Shown one piece after another: positions 35,969 to 45,406 of a DNA stretch of 64,000 nt. The translations under genes and the position numbers were made by a program. The notes below the pieces were generated by a model. That model had not been told where the DNA came from. It searched no databases and saw only the letters and a program-made list of their open reading frames with translations. Numbering within the stretch: position 1 is the stretch's first letter; the number at the start of each line of letters is the position of its first letter. The DNA comes from Acrocarpospora pleiomorpha (GTDB lineage: Bacteria; Actinomycetota; Actinomycetes; Streptosporangiales; Streptosporangiaceae): positions 1 through 64,000 of the forward strand of contig NZ_BLAF01000016.1 in NCBI RefSeq assembly GCF_009687885.1, written 5' to 3'.

Positions 35969-38900
35969 ATGCCAGTGAACAAACCTTCCCGACGCGCGTT
36001 AACCGCGATGGGATTGGTTCTCGCCATGGTCGTGCCGTTCACCGCGACCGAGGCCAACGCGGTCGCCCCGGGCAACGTCGAGGTCAAGCGCCTCGGCGTG
36101 GACGGGCGCTACGACACACCGCTGGGCCTCGACGACGTGTTGCCGGTCCTGAGCTGGCAGGCCGCCGAGACCGGCCGGGCCCGGTCCCACCCGTGCTACC
36201 GGCCCGGCGCGGTGATCGCCTGCCCGGCCGACAAGCAGACGGCGTACGAGGTGCAGGCGGCCGAGTCAGAGGCGAAACTGGCGGCCGGTGACCTGATCTG
36301 GACGACGGGCCGGGTGGCGAGCTCCGACCAGCGGGTGACCTTCGGCGGGGCGCTCCGGTCCCGGCAGACGGTCGTCTGGCGGGTCCGGGTCTGGGACGCC
36401 GACGAGCAGGAGTCCGCCTGGTCGGCCCCCGCGAAGTGGACGGTCGGCCTGCTGGAGCAGAGCGACTGGGGCCAGGCCCGCTGGATCGACTACCCGGACC
36501 GGACCGAGAACCAGGCGCTGCCCCTCTTCGCCCGCCAGTTCACGGTGCCGGGCACCAAGCAGATCGCCGACGCGCGGCTCTACCTGTCGGGTGTCGGCCT
36601 GCACCACACCGTGATCAACCGCAAGGAGCTGACCGACGAGGTCCTGGCTCCGGGGTACTCCAACTACCAGCTCTCCAGCGAGTACCGCACCTACGACATC
36701 AAGCACGCCCTGCGAGCCGGTGACAACACCATCGGCGTGGAGATCGGCAACGGCCCCGCCTACGTGCGCCGCAGTGTGACCAACCCGGCGGTCGGCCGGA
36801 CCTCGCCGTACTCCTGGTGGCAGAGCCAGCCCAAGGGCAACGGGACGCTGGCCGCCGCCGTCGCGGCCGGGGCGAGCAACGTCAAGGTCGACAACGTCGC
36901 CAACTACCACGTCGGCGGCACGATCAACGTCGACACCGGCCAGGGCGGCGACCGCCTCGAATCCCGGGTGATCACCCAGATCGGCACCGCGAGCGCCGCC
37001 GGGACCGGCATCGGCTTCAACCCGCCGCTGTCGGCCGGCCACGCCGTCGGGGCCAAGGTCACCGGCTCGGGCAACAACATCGCGGCCAGCGACGCCTCCG
37101 CCGGCGCCGCCGTGACGCCCAGGCTGATCGGCCGCATCGAGATCGACTACACGGACGGCAGCTCCGACACCATCGTCACCGACCGGTCCTGGCGCACCGC
37201 CCTCGGCCCGCTGGTCACCGACGCCTGGTACTCCGGATCGGACTACGACGCCCGCCGCGAGCAGGTCGGCTGGGACAAGCCCGGCTCGAACCTGACCGAG
37301 ACCGCCAGGCGCCGCGACGGCTCCCTCACCGGATGGGTCAGCGCGGGCATCGCCCCGCCGCCGAACCTCGCGACCAAGCTGGTGGCCAGGACCGCCGAGC
37401 CGATCAGGGAGCAGGAACGTTTCCGGCCGGTCTCGGTGACCAACCCCGCCCCCGGCACGTGGGTCTTCGACTTCGGCCAGAACATCGTGGGCTGGCCCAA
37501 GCTCAACCTCGGCCAGGTGCCCGCCGGGACGACGGTCCGCATGTCCCCCGCCGAGTCCCTGAACGCCGACGGCACCGTGAACCAGGCCTCCCTCATGGGC
37601 GGCGGTGGCGGCCGCGGCACCAACCTCTTCAACACCTACACCGCCTACGGCAGCGCGGACGGGGAGGTCTGGAACCCGCAGTTCAACTACTTCGGCATGC
37701 AGTGGGTGCAGGTCACCGGCCTGCCGGAGGGGTACACGCCGACCGCCGACCTCGTCACCGGCATCCGCCTGCAGGGCGACACCCCGGTCGCCGGCGCGTT
37801 CACCAGCTCCAGCGCGCGGGTCAACCGCATCCACACGATGGCGCGCTACTCCTTCGCCGGGAACATCATGTCGGTCTTCACCGACTGCCCCGGCCGCGAG
37901 AAGCTGTCCTACCCGGCCGACTACACCATGCCGATGGGCTCCATCCACCGCAACTTCGAGCTCGACGCCTTCTTCCGCACGACGATGCGGCACCTCGTCG
38001 AGGGCCAGTCCGTCGCCGACACCTCCATGGCCGGCAACGTGGCCCTGAAGACGCCGGTCTACGACTGGGGCTACACCGGCCAGTTCGGCGACGAGATCAA
38101 CTGGGGCAACGCGATCGTCCTGGTCCCGGCCATGTTGTACGAGCTGTACGGCGACACCCGCACCATGACCCGGTACTACGACCAGATGGTGAAGTTCGTC
38201 GACTACATTCAGCGCCAGAAGGTCGGCACCGGCGCGGACGCGCACATCGTCAACGCCGCCCTGTCGGACTGGGTCTCCGCCGAGCCGACCTCCGGCCGGA
38301 TCACCGGCACCTGGGGCTACTACATCATGATCACCAAGATGGCGGAGATGGCCCGGCTCACCGGCCACACCGCGGACGCCGCGGAGTACGGCCAGCTCGC
38401 CACCCAGATCAAGGACGCGTTCAACCGGGCGTTCTTCAACGACGCCCTCGGCCGCTACACCGCCAACGGCAACGCCGGCACGACCGGCGGCTCCCAGGCC
38501 GCCCAGGCGCTCGCGCTCGACGCCGGACTGGTCCCGGCCGACAAGCGGCAGGGCGTCCTGAACGCGCTCGTCGACCTCATCTACGCCTTCCACCCCAACG
38601 GCGACGGCCCGCACTTCAGCGGCGGCACCATCGGCATGGCCCCGACGGTCCGCGCGCTGATGGACGGCAACCGCGACGACGTGATCTGGGACGTGCTCCA
38701 GGAGGACGACCAGCCCAGCTACGGCTTCTTCATGGCCGCCACCCCGGCCAACCCGGGCGGCATGACGACCATCGGGGAGAACTGGAGCCGGGGCAGCTCC
38801 AAGAACCACATGATCCTCGCCCAGATCGAGGAGTGGTTCCACGCCGGCCTGGCCGGCATCCGGTCGGCGCCCGGCTCGATCGCCTACGACAAGCTGGTCA

Positions 38901-39169
38901 TCCAGCCCAAGTCCGTGGGTGACCTGACCAGCGCCGAGAGCAGCTACTCGACCCCGCAGGGGGTCGTCAAGAGCGGCTGGACCAAGGAGGGCAGCCGGTT
39001 CAAGCTGAAGGTCACGGTTCCGCCGAACACCACGGCGGAGGTCCGGGTCCCCACGACCGGCCAGCAGACGGTCATCGCTCCGGCGCGGGCGAGCTTCGTC
39101 CGGGCTGAGGGCGGCTACTCCGTCTACTCGGTCCCGTCGGGCAAGGACTACGTCTTCGTCACGCAGTAA
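35969..39169 (+). CDS. Secreted GH78 alpha-L-rhamnosidase
   Basis: 1066 residues. The signal peptide ends near residue 31 (TEANA-VAPG). N-terminal beta domains are followed by the GH78 concanavalin-like part (WIDYPDRTENQALPLFARQF, LYLSGVGLHHTVINRKELTD) and an insert of about 90 residues at 285-375. The (alpha/alpha)6 catalytic domain has TDCPGREKLSYPADYTMP with the acid Glu, WGYTGQFGDEINWGN and later GENWSRGSSK. A C-terminal beta domain ends it. It releases L-rhamnose from glycosides outside the cell. AAAGGAGC before ATG 35969 fixes the start. The LacI-type operator upstream suggests rhamnose control. Confidence 0.92.
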   Translation: MPVNKPSRRALTAMGLVLAMVVPFTATEANAVAPGNVEVKRLGVDGRYDTPLGLDDVLPVLSWQAAETGRARSHPCYRPGAVIACPADKQTAYEVQAAESEAKLAAGDLIWTTGRVASSDQRVTFGGALRSRQTVVWRVRVWDADEQESAWSAPAKWTVGLLEQSDWGQARWIDYPDRTENQALPLFARQFTVPGTKQIADARLYLSGVGLHHTVINRKELTDEVLAPGYSNYQLSSEYRTYDIKHALRAGDNTIGVEIGNGPAYVRRSVTNPAVGRTSPYSWWQSQPKGNGTLAAAVAAGASNVKVDNVANYHVGGTINVDTGQGGDRLESRVITQIGTASAAGTGIGFNPPLSAGHAVGAKVTGSGNNIAASDASAGAAVTPRLIGRIEIDYTDGSSDTIVTDRSWRTALGPLVTDAWYSGSDYDARREQVGWDKPGSNLTETARRRDGSLTGWVSAGIAPPPNLATKLVARTAEPIREQERFRPVSVTNPAPGTWVFDFGQNIVGWPKLNLGQVPAGTTVRMSPAESLNADGTVNQASLMGGGGGRGTNLFNTYTAYGSADGEVWNPQFNYFGMQWVQVTGLPEGYTPTADLVTGIRLQGDTPVAGAFTSSSARVNRIHTMARYSFAGNIMSVFTDCPGREKLSYPADYTMPMGSIHRNFELDAFFRTTMRHLVEGQSVADTSMAGNVALKTPVYDWGYTGQFGDEINWGNAIVLVPAMLYELYGDTRTMTRYYDQMVKFVDYIQRQKVGTGADAHIVNAALSDWVSAEPTSGRITGTWGYYIMITKMAEMARLTGHTADAAEYGQLATQIKDAFNRAFFNDALGRYTANGNAGTTGGSQAAQALALDAGLVPADKRQGVLNALVDLIYAFHPNGDGPHFSGGTIGMAPTVRALMDGNRDDVIWDVLQEDDQPSYGFFMAATPANPGGMTTIGENWSRGSSKNHMILAQIEEWFHAGLAGIRSAPGSIAYDKLVIQPKSVGDLTSAESSYSTPQGVVKSGWTKEGSRFKLKVTVPPNTTAEVRVPTTGQQTVIAPARASFVRAEGGYSVYSVPSGKDYVFVTQ

Positions 39170-39175
39170 ACGCCG

Positions 39176-39219
39176 AACATGGGTGCCACCCTTCCGCGCG
39201 GAAGGGTGGCACCCATGTT
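39176..39219. terminator. 44-bp perfect palindrome, bidirectional terminator
   Basis: A perfect palindrome of two 22-bp arms (AACATGGGTGCC...GGCACCCATGTT) begins seven bases after the rhamnosidase stop. It ends 14 bases before the stop of the convergent LacI gene. It should fold on either transcript and stop both. Confidence 0.85.
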
Positions 39220-39233
39220 GTGTTCCTGAGAGG

Positions 39234-40268
39234 TCAGGCGGGTGGCGGAGCGGTGGAACGGCGGGTGATGAGTTTGGGCGCGACCGAGAAACGCGCGGCC
39301 GACACGCGCCCCTCGATGCGTTCCAGCAGCAGCCGGCCCGCCATCCGGCCCATCGCGAAGCCGTCCTGGTCGACGCTGGTCAGCGAGATGTTGGGCAGGG
39401 CGGCCAGCAGGGTGTTGTCGTATCCGGCGATCGAGATGTCCTGCGGGATCCGCAGGCCGGCCTCGTGAACCGCCGCGAGGGCGCCGATCGCGGCCTGGTC
39501 GGCTCCGGCGAAGATGGCGGTGGGGCGGGGCGAGCGGGCCAGCAGTTCGCGGGCGCCGTCGTAGCCGCCCTGCTCGGTGTAGAAGGTGGTGGCGATGGCG
39601 ATCTCGCCGCCGAGGCCGTGCTCATGCATGATCCGTTTGTACGTCTCGGCTCTGATGATGTGCAGCAGGTCGGCGGGCTGGGCGATGCTGTTGTCCTGGT
39701 GGGTGATGTGGGCGATCCGGCGGTGACCGAGTTCGATCAGGTGCCTGACGACCAGTTCGGCGCCCGCCTCGTCGTCGTCGTACACCGAGTCGTAGGCGGC
39801 CGACCTTTCGTGACGGGCCAGCACCACGAACGGCCGTTCCTTCGCCACTTCCTCCATTCGATTCTTCGAGGCGAGCGGCGCCACATTGATGATGCCGTCC
39901 ACCTGCCGGTCCAGTAACGCGTCGACGGCCTGCCTTTCGGCTTTTCTGGTGTCACCGCCCTGAACCATGATGGCCTGGTATCCGGTATTGTCCAGCTGCC
40001 CGGAAAGGCCGTCGAGAATATCGGCGAAGAACAGGTTGCGGATATGCGGAAGCACCAGGCCGATCGTGAAAGTGCGCCCGCGCATTCCCCGGGCGGCGGC
40101 CTGCGGCCGGTAACCCAGCTCCGCGATGGACGCCTGGATCCGGCTCTTGGTGACCGCGCTGACGCCGGTGGCGTTGCGTATCACTTTCGACACCGCGGTG
40201 GTGGACACCTGAGCGTGGCTGGCCACATCGGCGATCGTCACCCGCCGCCGAGGATTACGCGTGGCCAT
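39234..40268 (-). CDS. Second LacI-family regulator in rhamnose locus
   Basis: 344 residues. The HTH (TIADVASHAQVSTTAVSKVI) and hinge (RTFTIGLVLPHIRNLFFADI) are followed by a sugar-binding domain (IFAGADQAAIGALAAVHEAG). GGAGGAG lies upstream of the ATG. It is near and in the same direction as the alpha/beta hydrolase, cytoplasmic rhamnosidase and importer and may control them. The operator-like TTGAATCGTTTTAA at 46731 is a candidate site, but either LacI protein could bind it. Confidence 0.9.
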   Translation of the reverse strand: MATRNPRRRVTIADVASHAQVSTTAVSKVIRNATGVSAVTKSRIQASIAELGYRPQAAARGMRGRTFTIGLVLPHIRNLFFADILDGLSGQLDNTGYQAIMVQGGDTRKAERQAVDALLDRQVDGIINVAPLASKNRMEEVAKERPFVVLARHERSAAYDSVYDDDEAGAELVVRHLIELGHRRIAHITHQDNSIAQPADLLHIIRAETYKRIMHEHGLGGEIAIATTFYTEQGGYDGARELLARSPRPTAIFAGADQAAIGALAAVHEAGLRIPQDISIAGYDNTLLAALPNISLTSVDQDGFAMGRMAGRLLLERIEGRVSAARFSVAPKLITRRSTAPPPA

Positions 40269-40328
40269 CGAACTCCTCCCGAGGATGTTCCGCTGATTGT
40301 AACGACGGTGATTTCCTTGGTCTCCAGT

Positions 40329-41099
40329 TCATCCGTCTGGGCAGTCCAGATGGGCGCGAAGGAACCGTAGGGTGGACTGGTGCAGCCGGTGGCGGTGGGG
40401 CACGGTGGACCAGCCGTGGTCGGCCTCGCCGATGATCACCAGCTCGGCGTTGCCGTCGTAGTGGTCGGTGTAGCGCCGGGCGTACTCGATGGGGGCGATG
40501 GTGTCGCGGTCGCCGTGGAGGATGAGCACCGGGCCGGTGTAGGCCGCGGACCGGTCGTAGACCTTGAGGTTGGCGATGTCCTCGACTAAGGCGGCGCTCA
40601 TCTGGTGGCCGTCGGCGTCGAAGTAGCCCTTCCTGGCGAGTTCGCCGGCGATGTGGCGGCCCTTGAGCCGGCCGGAGCCGACCTCGAAGGGCGCGACGGC
40701 GGCCGGGGACCACAGGCACAGGGCCCGGATGCCCGGTTCCTCGGCGGCGGCGATCCCGGCGACCACCGCGCCCATGCTCATGCCGACCAGCGCGATCCGG
40801 CCGGGGTCGGCGAAGTCGAGTTCGCGCACGGCCCGCAGGACCGCCTGGGTCTCGGCGATCTCCCCGGTGATGGTGACGCCGGAGAAGTCGCCGTCGCTCT
40901 CGCCGTGGCCGGAGAGGTCGAAACGTACCGACCCGATGCCGTTCTCCGCCAGCAGCCTGGCCATCAGGACGAAGGAGCGGTTCTCCATGCGGTTGTTGGC
41001 GAAGCCGTGCACGAAGACCACCACGGGTCCTCGTTCGACCGGAGTGTGCAGGGCGGCGCGGAGGGTCAGACCGTCGTGGTGGAAGTCGTGGTAGCGCAT
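40329..41099 (-). CDS. Alpha/beta-hydrolase, esterase-like
   Basis: About 256 residues. The oxyanion strand VVVFVHGFANN is followed by the nucleophile GMSMGA, Asp in HGDRDTIAP and His in ADHGWS. It resembles small feruloyl or acetyl esterases. Its ATG overlaps the end of the GH78 gene (TGATG), so it probably helps strip ester groups from rhamnose-containing oligosaccharides after uptake. AGGA sits seven bases upstream. No signal peptide, so cytoplasmic. Confidence 0.85.
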   Translation of the reverse strand: MRYHDFHHDGLTLRAALHTPVERGPVVVFVHGFANNRMENRSFVLMARLLAENGIGSVRFDLSGHGESDGDFSGVTITGEIAETQAVLRAVRELDFADPGRIALVGMSMGAVVAGIAAAEEPGIRALCLWSPAAVAPFEVGSGRLKGRHIAGELARKGYFDADGHQMSAALVEDIANLKVYDRSAAYTGPVLILHGDRDTIAPIEYARRYTDHYDGNAELVIIGEADHGWSTVPHRHRLHQSTLRFLRAHLDCPDG

Positions 41100-43660
41100 C
41101 ACACGTCCTGGTGGAAGAGATGCCGGCCGGAGCCGACCTCGATGGGATGGTCAGGGCCGGCCGGCAGGTGAACCGCCGCCGTGGTGTTGGGCGGCACGAC
41201 GACCTCGATGGTCAGCCGCGCGCCGGTGCGCTCCCAGCTCACCTCGGCCCGCCCGTACGGGGTGTCGTGGCAGGCCCGGGCGTGGGTGAGGCCGCCGCCG
41301 GGGCGGGGGCGTACGGTCAGGCGGCGGTAGCCGGGCTCGGCCGGGGCCAGTCCCGCGATCACGCGGTGCATCCAGTCGGCCACCGCGCCCAGGGCGTAGT
41401 GGTTGAAGGACGTCATCTCGCCGGGGTTGATCGTGCCGTCGGGCAGCAGGCTGTCCCAGCGTTCCCAGATGGTGGTGGCGCCCATGGTGACGGCGTACAA
41501 CCATGACGGGCACTCGGTCTGGAGCAGCAGCCGGTAGGCGTCCTCGAGCGCGCCCGCGTCGGTGAGAGCGTCGCAGATCAGCGGGGTGCCGACGAATCCG
41601 GTGCCGATGCGGTGGCCGTTGGCATGGACCAGCTCGGCCAGGCGCTCCCCCGCGTGTTCGCGCCGCCGGTCGCCCTGGAGCAGGCCGAACCGCAGGGCCA
41701 GGGCGTAGGCGGTCTGCGAGTCACCGGTGACCTTGCCCTCGGCGGTGGCGTAGGCGGTGTCGAACGCGGCGGCCGCCCGGTCGGCCAGCGCGTGGTACCG
41801 CGCCGCGTCGCCGGGGCGGCCGAGCAGCGCCGCGCTCTCGGCGACCAGCCGGGCCGAGTGGGCCAGGTAGGCGGTGGCGACCAGTCCCGGATCGGTTTGC
41901 GCCTCGAAGGGCCGCTCGGGCGGGGCGGTGGGGTCGAGCCAGTCGCCGAGTTGGGGGCCGGTGTCCCACAGGTGGGAGTCCCCGGCCAGAGCGGTGATCT
42001 GGTCCACCCACGCGGTCATGCTCGGGTACTGCGCGCGCAGTAACCCCAGGTCGCCGGTGCGCCGATGGATCGTCCACGGCACCACGACCGCGGCGTCTCC
42101 CCAGGCGGCGGTCGGCAGCACGTCGCGGAACGGTTCGAGTTCGATCCACGGCACGAAGACCGGCACCGTGCCGAGTTCGGTCTGCTCGGCGGCCAGGTCG
42201 GCCAGCCAGGAGGTGAGGGGTCCGGCGCAGTCGTACAGGAAGGACGCGGCGGGGGCGAAGACCTGGATGTCGCCGGTCCAGCCGAGTCGTTCGTCGCGCT
42301 GCGGGCAGTCGGTGGGCAGGTCGACGAAGTTGCCGCGCATGCTCCAGACGACGTTGTCGTGCAGGCGGTTCAGGCCGGGGTCTGAGGAGGTGAAGTCGCC
42401 GGTACGGCGCATGTCGGTGTGGCAGACGACCGCGACCACGTCATCGAGGTTCAGGGATCCGGGCCAGCCGTCGACCTGGGCGTATCGGAAGCCGTGCACG
42501 GTGAAGCGGGGCTCCCATTCCTCGGGTTCGCCGCCTTTGAGGGTGTACGTGTCGTGGGCGGCGGCGTGGCGGAGCGGGCGCAGCGCCAGGGAGCCGTCGT
42601 CGTCGAGGACCTCGGCGTGGCGGAGTGAGACGGTGTGCCCGGCCGGGCCCTGGACGCGGATGCGCAGGCGGCCGGCGATGTTCTGGCCGAAGTCGAGGAT
42701 GGTCTCCCCCGTGGGGCCGGTCAGCGCGGCCGCCGGCGCGAGGGTCTCCACCCGGCGGACGGGCGGGCCGGTGGGGGCGACCAGGAGTGCCGGGTCGTGG
42801 GAGAGCAGGTCGGCCGGTGCCCAGGCGGAGTCGTCGAAGCCGGGGGCCGACCAGCCGTCCGGGAGCAGGCGGGCGTCGTGGGTCTCGCCGTCGTACAGGC
42901 TCGCCGCGGTGACGGGGCCGGGGGCGCAGCGCCAGGCGTCGTCGGTGACGAGGGTCTCGGCCGTGCCGTCGGCGTAGGCGATCTCCAGCTGGGCGATCAG
43001 GGCGAGGCGGTCGCCGTAGACGCCGGACCGGCCGCCGTGGAAGCCGATCCGGCCCCGGTACCAGCCGTCGGCCAGGGTCGCGCCGATCGTGTTGGCGCCT
43101 TCGCGCAGCAGGCCGGTGACGTCGTGGGTGCGGTAGCGGAGGCGGTGGTGATAGCTGGTCCAGCCGGGGGCCAGCACGTCCTCGTCCACGGTCCGGCCGT
43201 TGAGCTCGATCTCGTACAGGCCGTGGGCGGTGACGTACAGGCGGGCGGAGGAGATCGGTGCCCGCGCGGTGAAGTCCCGGCGAAGCAGCGGGGCACCGCC
43301 CAGCAGGTCCGCTGGCGGCGCGGTGGCGCCTGCCCGCCAATCGGCCGGATGGAGCAGCCCGGTCTCCACCCACGACCAGGGACTCCAGTCGCTCGCCGAG
43401 CCGTCCCGCCCGTGGACGCGCACCCGCACGCCGCGGCGTTCGCGCGACCGCAGCGGCTCGCCCGGCCAGGGCACCAGCACTGACTCGCCGGACTCCACCC
43501 GCAGCGTGGTCCCGTCGCCGGTCTCGATCTCATAGGCCTGTTGCAGCCACCCCCGCAGATCGGTGCGCACCACCCACGACAGCCGGGGCGCGGGCTCGCC
43601 GATGCCGAGGGGATCGCGATGATGTTCGAAGGTGACCGGGTCGACGTTCGGAGAGGTCAT
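41099..43660 (-). CDS. Cytoplasmic GH78 alpha-L-rhamnosidase
   Basis: 853 residues without signal peptide. N-terminal beta domains include LYVTAHGLYEIELNGRTVD and ETILDFGQNIAGRLRIRVQG. The catalytic alpha/alpha barrel has TDCPQRDERLGWTGDIQVFA, carrying the acid, and later GATTIWERWDSLLPDG with a likely base Glu. A C-terminal beta domain ends it. It should cleave rhamnosides taken up by the adjacent ABC importer. It begins one base after the permease stop and overlaps the hydrolase gene. Confidence 0.92.
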   Translation of the reverse strand: MTSPNVDPVTFEHHRDPLGIGEPAPRLSWVVRTDLRGWLQQAYEIETGDGTTLRVESGESVLVPWPGEPLRSRERRGVRVRVHGRDGSASDWSPWSWVETGLLHPADWRAGATAPPADLLGGAPLLRRDFTARAPISSARLYVTAHGLYEIELNGRTVDEDVLAPGWTSYHHRLRYRTHDVTGLLREGANTIGATLADGWYRGRIGFHGGRSGVYGDRLALIAQLEIAYADGTAETLVTDDAWRCAPGPVTAASLYDGETHDARLLPDGWSAPGFDDSAWAPADLLSHDPALLVAPTGPPVRRVETLAPAAALTGPTGETILDFGQNIAGRLRIRVQGPAGHTVSLRHAEVLDDDGSLALRPLRHAAAHDTYTLKGGEPEEWEPRFTVHGFRYAQVDGWPGSLNLDDVVAVVCHTDMRRTGDFTSSDPGLNRLHDNVVWSMRGNFVDLPTDCPQRDERLGWTGDIQVFAPAASFLYDCAGPLTSWLADLAAEQTELGTVPVFVPWIELEPFRDVLPTAAWGDAAVVVPWTIHRRTGDLGLLRAQYPSMTAWVDQITALAGDSHLWDTGPQLGDWLDPTAPPERPFEAQTDPGLVATAYLAHSARLVAESAALLGRPGDAARYHALADRAAAAFDTAYATAEGKVTGDSQTAYALALRFGLLQGDRRREHAGERLAELVHANGHRIGTGFVGTPLICDALTDAGALEDAYRLLLQTECPSWLYAVTMGATTIWERWDSLLPDGTINPGEMTSFNHYALGAVADWMHRVIAGLAPAEPGYRRLTVRPRPGGGLTHARACHDTPYGRAEVSWERTGARLTIEVVVPPNTTAAVHLPAGPDHPIEVGSGRHLFHQDV

Positions 43661-43661
43661 G

Positions 43662-44489
43662 TCATCCCTTGATGGCGCCGGCGGTCATGCCAGCCACGAT
43701 CTTGCGGTTGAAGAAGACGAAGAGCAGCAGGGGCGGGATGGTGATCAGGACGATGTCCATGAACAGCAGGTTCCACTGGGTGCCGTACTGGCTCTGGAAG
43801 TTGTAGAGGGTGACCTGCACGGTCGCGTTGTCGTCGCCCGGCAGGAAGTAGAGCGGGTTCACGAAATCGTTGAAGATCGCGACTGAGCTGGTCAGGATCA
43901 CGGTGATCGTCACCGGCCGCAGCAACGGGAAGATCACCTTGAAGAACAGCGTCAGCCCGCCGCAGCCGTCGATCATGGCCGCCTGGTCCAGCTCGCGCGG
44001 AATGGCCGCGATGAACGCCCGGAACAACAACACCGCGTAGGCCAGGCCGAACGCCACCTCGACCAGGATCAGCCCCGGCAGCGTCTTGAACAGCCCGATC
44101 GCCTGCAGCAGCCAGATCGTCGGCACGATCGCCGGTGGGATGATCAGCCCGGCGAGCACGAGGAAGTTGACCACCGCCCCGATCCGTCCGGCCCGGCGTT
44201 GCAGTACGAACGCGGCCATCGCCGCCGCGATCACGATGAGCGCGACGGAGGCGACGGTGAGGATCGTGCTGTTCACGTACGCCCGGAGCAGGACGTAGTC
44301 GCGGGCTTGGATGACCTCGGCGAAGTTCCGCACGATCGGCCAGTTCGCCGGCCAGGCGAAGTCGAGGTCCGCCGACTGGATGTCGTCCTTGACCGCCGTC
44401 AGCAGCATGAACGAGAACGGCACCAGGAAGATCACGGTGGCCAGGAGCAGCGCGAGGCCCTCGGCCCCCGCCCGCTTGAACGATCTCAT
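43662..44489 (-). CDS. Oligosaccharide ABC importer permease (MalG type)
   Basis: 275 residues with six membrane segments and the EAA loop RELDQAAMIDGCGGLTLFFK with the conserved Gly. It carries a CUT1-family signature. The ATG overlaps the preceding permease stop (ATGA). With the MalF-like partner and the binding protein it makes an importer for di- or oligosaccharides. No ATPase gene lies in the cluster, so it probably uses a shared MsiK-type ATPase, as is common in actinomycetes. Confidence 0.9.
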   Translation of the reverse strand: MRSFKRAGAEGLALLLATVIFLVPFSFMLLTAVKDDIQSADLDFAWPANWPIVRNFAEVIQARDYVLLRAYVNSTILTVASVALIVIAAAMAAFVLQRRAGRIGAVVNFLVLAGLIIPPAIVPTIWLLQAIGLFKTLPGLILVEVAFGLAYAVLLFRAFIAAIPRELDQAAMIDGCGGLTLFFKVIFPLLRPVTITVILTSSVAIFNDFVNPLYFLPGDDNATVQVTLYNFQSQYGTQWNLLFMDIVLITIPPLLLFVFFNRKIVAGMTAGAIKG

Positions 44490-45406
44490 AGGGCGACCTG
44501 CCGCTTGCCGAGGACGTAGTTGAGCGGGACCACCAGCGCGGTGACGATGAGGAACAGCAGCACGTTGCCGGCCGTGGACAGGCCGAAGAACCCGGCCTGG
44601 TACTGCTTGTAGATGATCGAGGCGATGACGTCGCTGGTGAAGCCGGGCCCGCCCCGGGTCATCGTCCAGATGAGATCGAAGGACCTCAGCCCGCCGATGA
44701 ACGACAGGATGATCACCGAGTAGGTGGCGGGCCAGCTCAGCGGCAACGTGACGTGCCGGAACCTGTGCCATGCGGTGCCGCCGTCGACGGCCACCGCCTG
44801 GTAGTAGTCCGGCGGGATCGACAGGATGCCGGCGATGTAGATGACGGTGGCCAGCCCCACGCCCTTCCACACGTCCACCAGGGCGACCGACAACAACGCG
44901 GTGGTGGCGTCGCCCAGCCAGTCCGGCCCGTCGACCCCGACCACCGCCAGGGCCCGGTTGACCAGGCCGGTGTCCGGCCGGAGCAGGGCGCTGAAGGTGA
45001 TGCCGACCGCGACCGTGGACACCAGCACGGGGAAGAACACCACCGACCGCAGGAATCCGCGCAAGCGCAGCCTGCTGGTGAGCAGCACGCCGAGGGCCAT
45101 GCCGAGCACGACCTTCAGGCCGCTGGTGACCACCGCGTAGACGAGCGTGTTCTGGAAACCGATGCGCAGGTTCTGCTCGGCCAGGAAGTCGCGGAAGTTG
45201 TCCAGGCCGACGAAGGTGCTGTCGAACAGCGTCCAGCGGGTCAGCGCGAAATAGAACGCCATCACCGTCGGCACCAGGAAGATCAGCAGGTAGACGACGG
45301 CGGCGGGCAGATACAGCGCGTACGGATAGGCGGAGCGCTGCTTCGCCGGTGGCCGCGCGTGCCGGACCGCGCCGGGCCCCGTGCGGGGCCCGGCGTCCTT
45401 CGTCAC
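44486..45406 (-). CDS. Oligosaccharide ABC importer permease (MalF type)
   Basis: 306 residues with about six membrane segments. The EAA loop reads YYQAVAVDGGTAWHRFRHVT and TLPLSWPATYSVI. I place the start at GTG 45406, overlapping the binding-protein stop (GTGA); a longer frame upstream is the shadow of the binding-protein gene. It pairs with the MalG-type permease next to it. Confidence 0.9.
   Translation of the reverse strand: MTKDAGPRTGPGAVRHARPPAKQRSAYPYALYLPAAVVYLLIFLVPTVMAFYFALTRWTLFDSTFVGLDNFRDFLAEQNLRIGFQNTLVYAVVTSGLKVVLGMALGVLLTSRLRLRGFLRSVVFFPVLVSTVAVGITFSALLRPDTGLVNRALAVVGVDGPDWLGDATTALLSVALVDVWKGVGLATVIYIAGILSIPPDYYQAVAVDGGTAWHRFRHVTLPLSWPATYSVIILSFIGGLRSFDLIWTMTRGGPGFTSDVIASIIYKQYQAGFFGLSTAGNVLLFLIVTALVVPLNYVLGKRQVAL

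Noticed and set aside
36266-38842. Minus-strand open frame of 858 codons
   Set aside because: Antisense shadow of the secreted GH78 gene with no recognisable domains.
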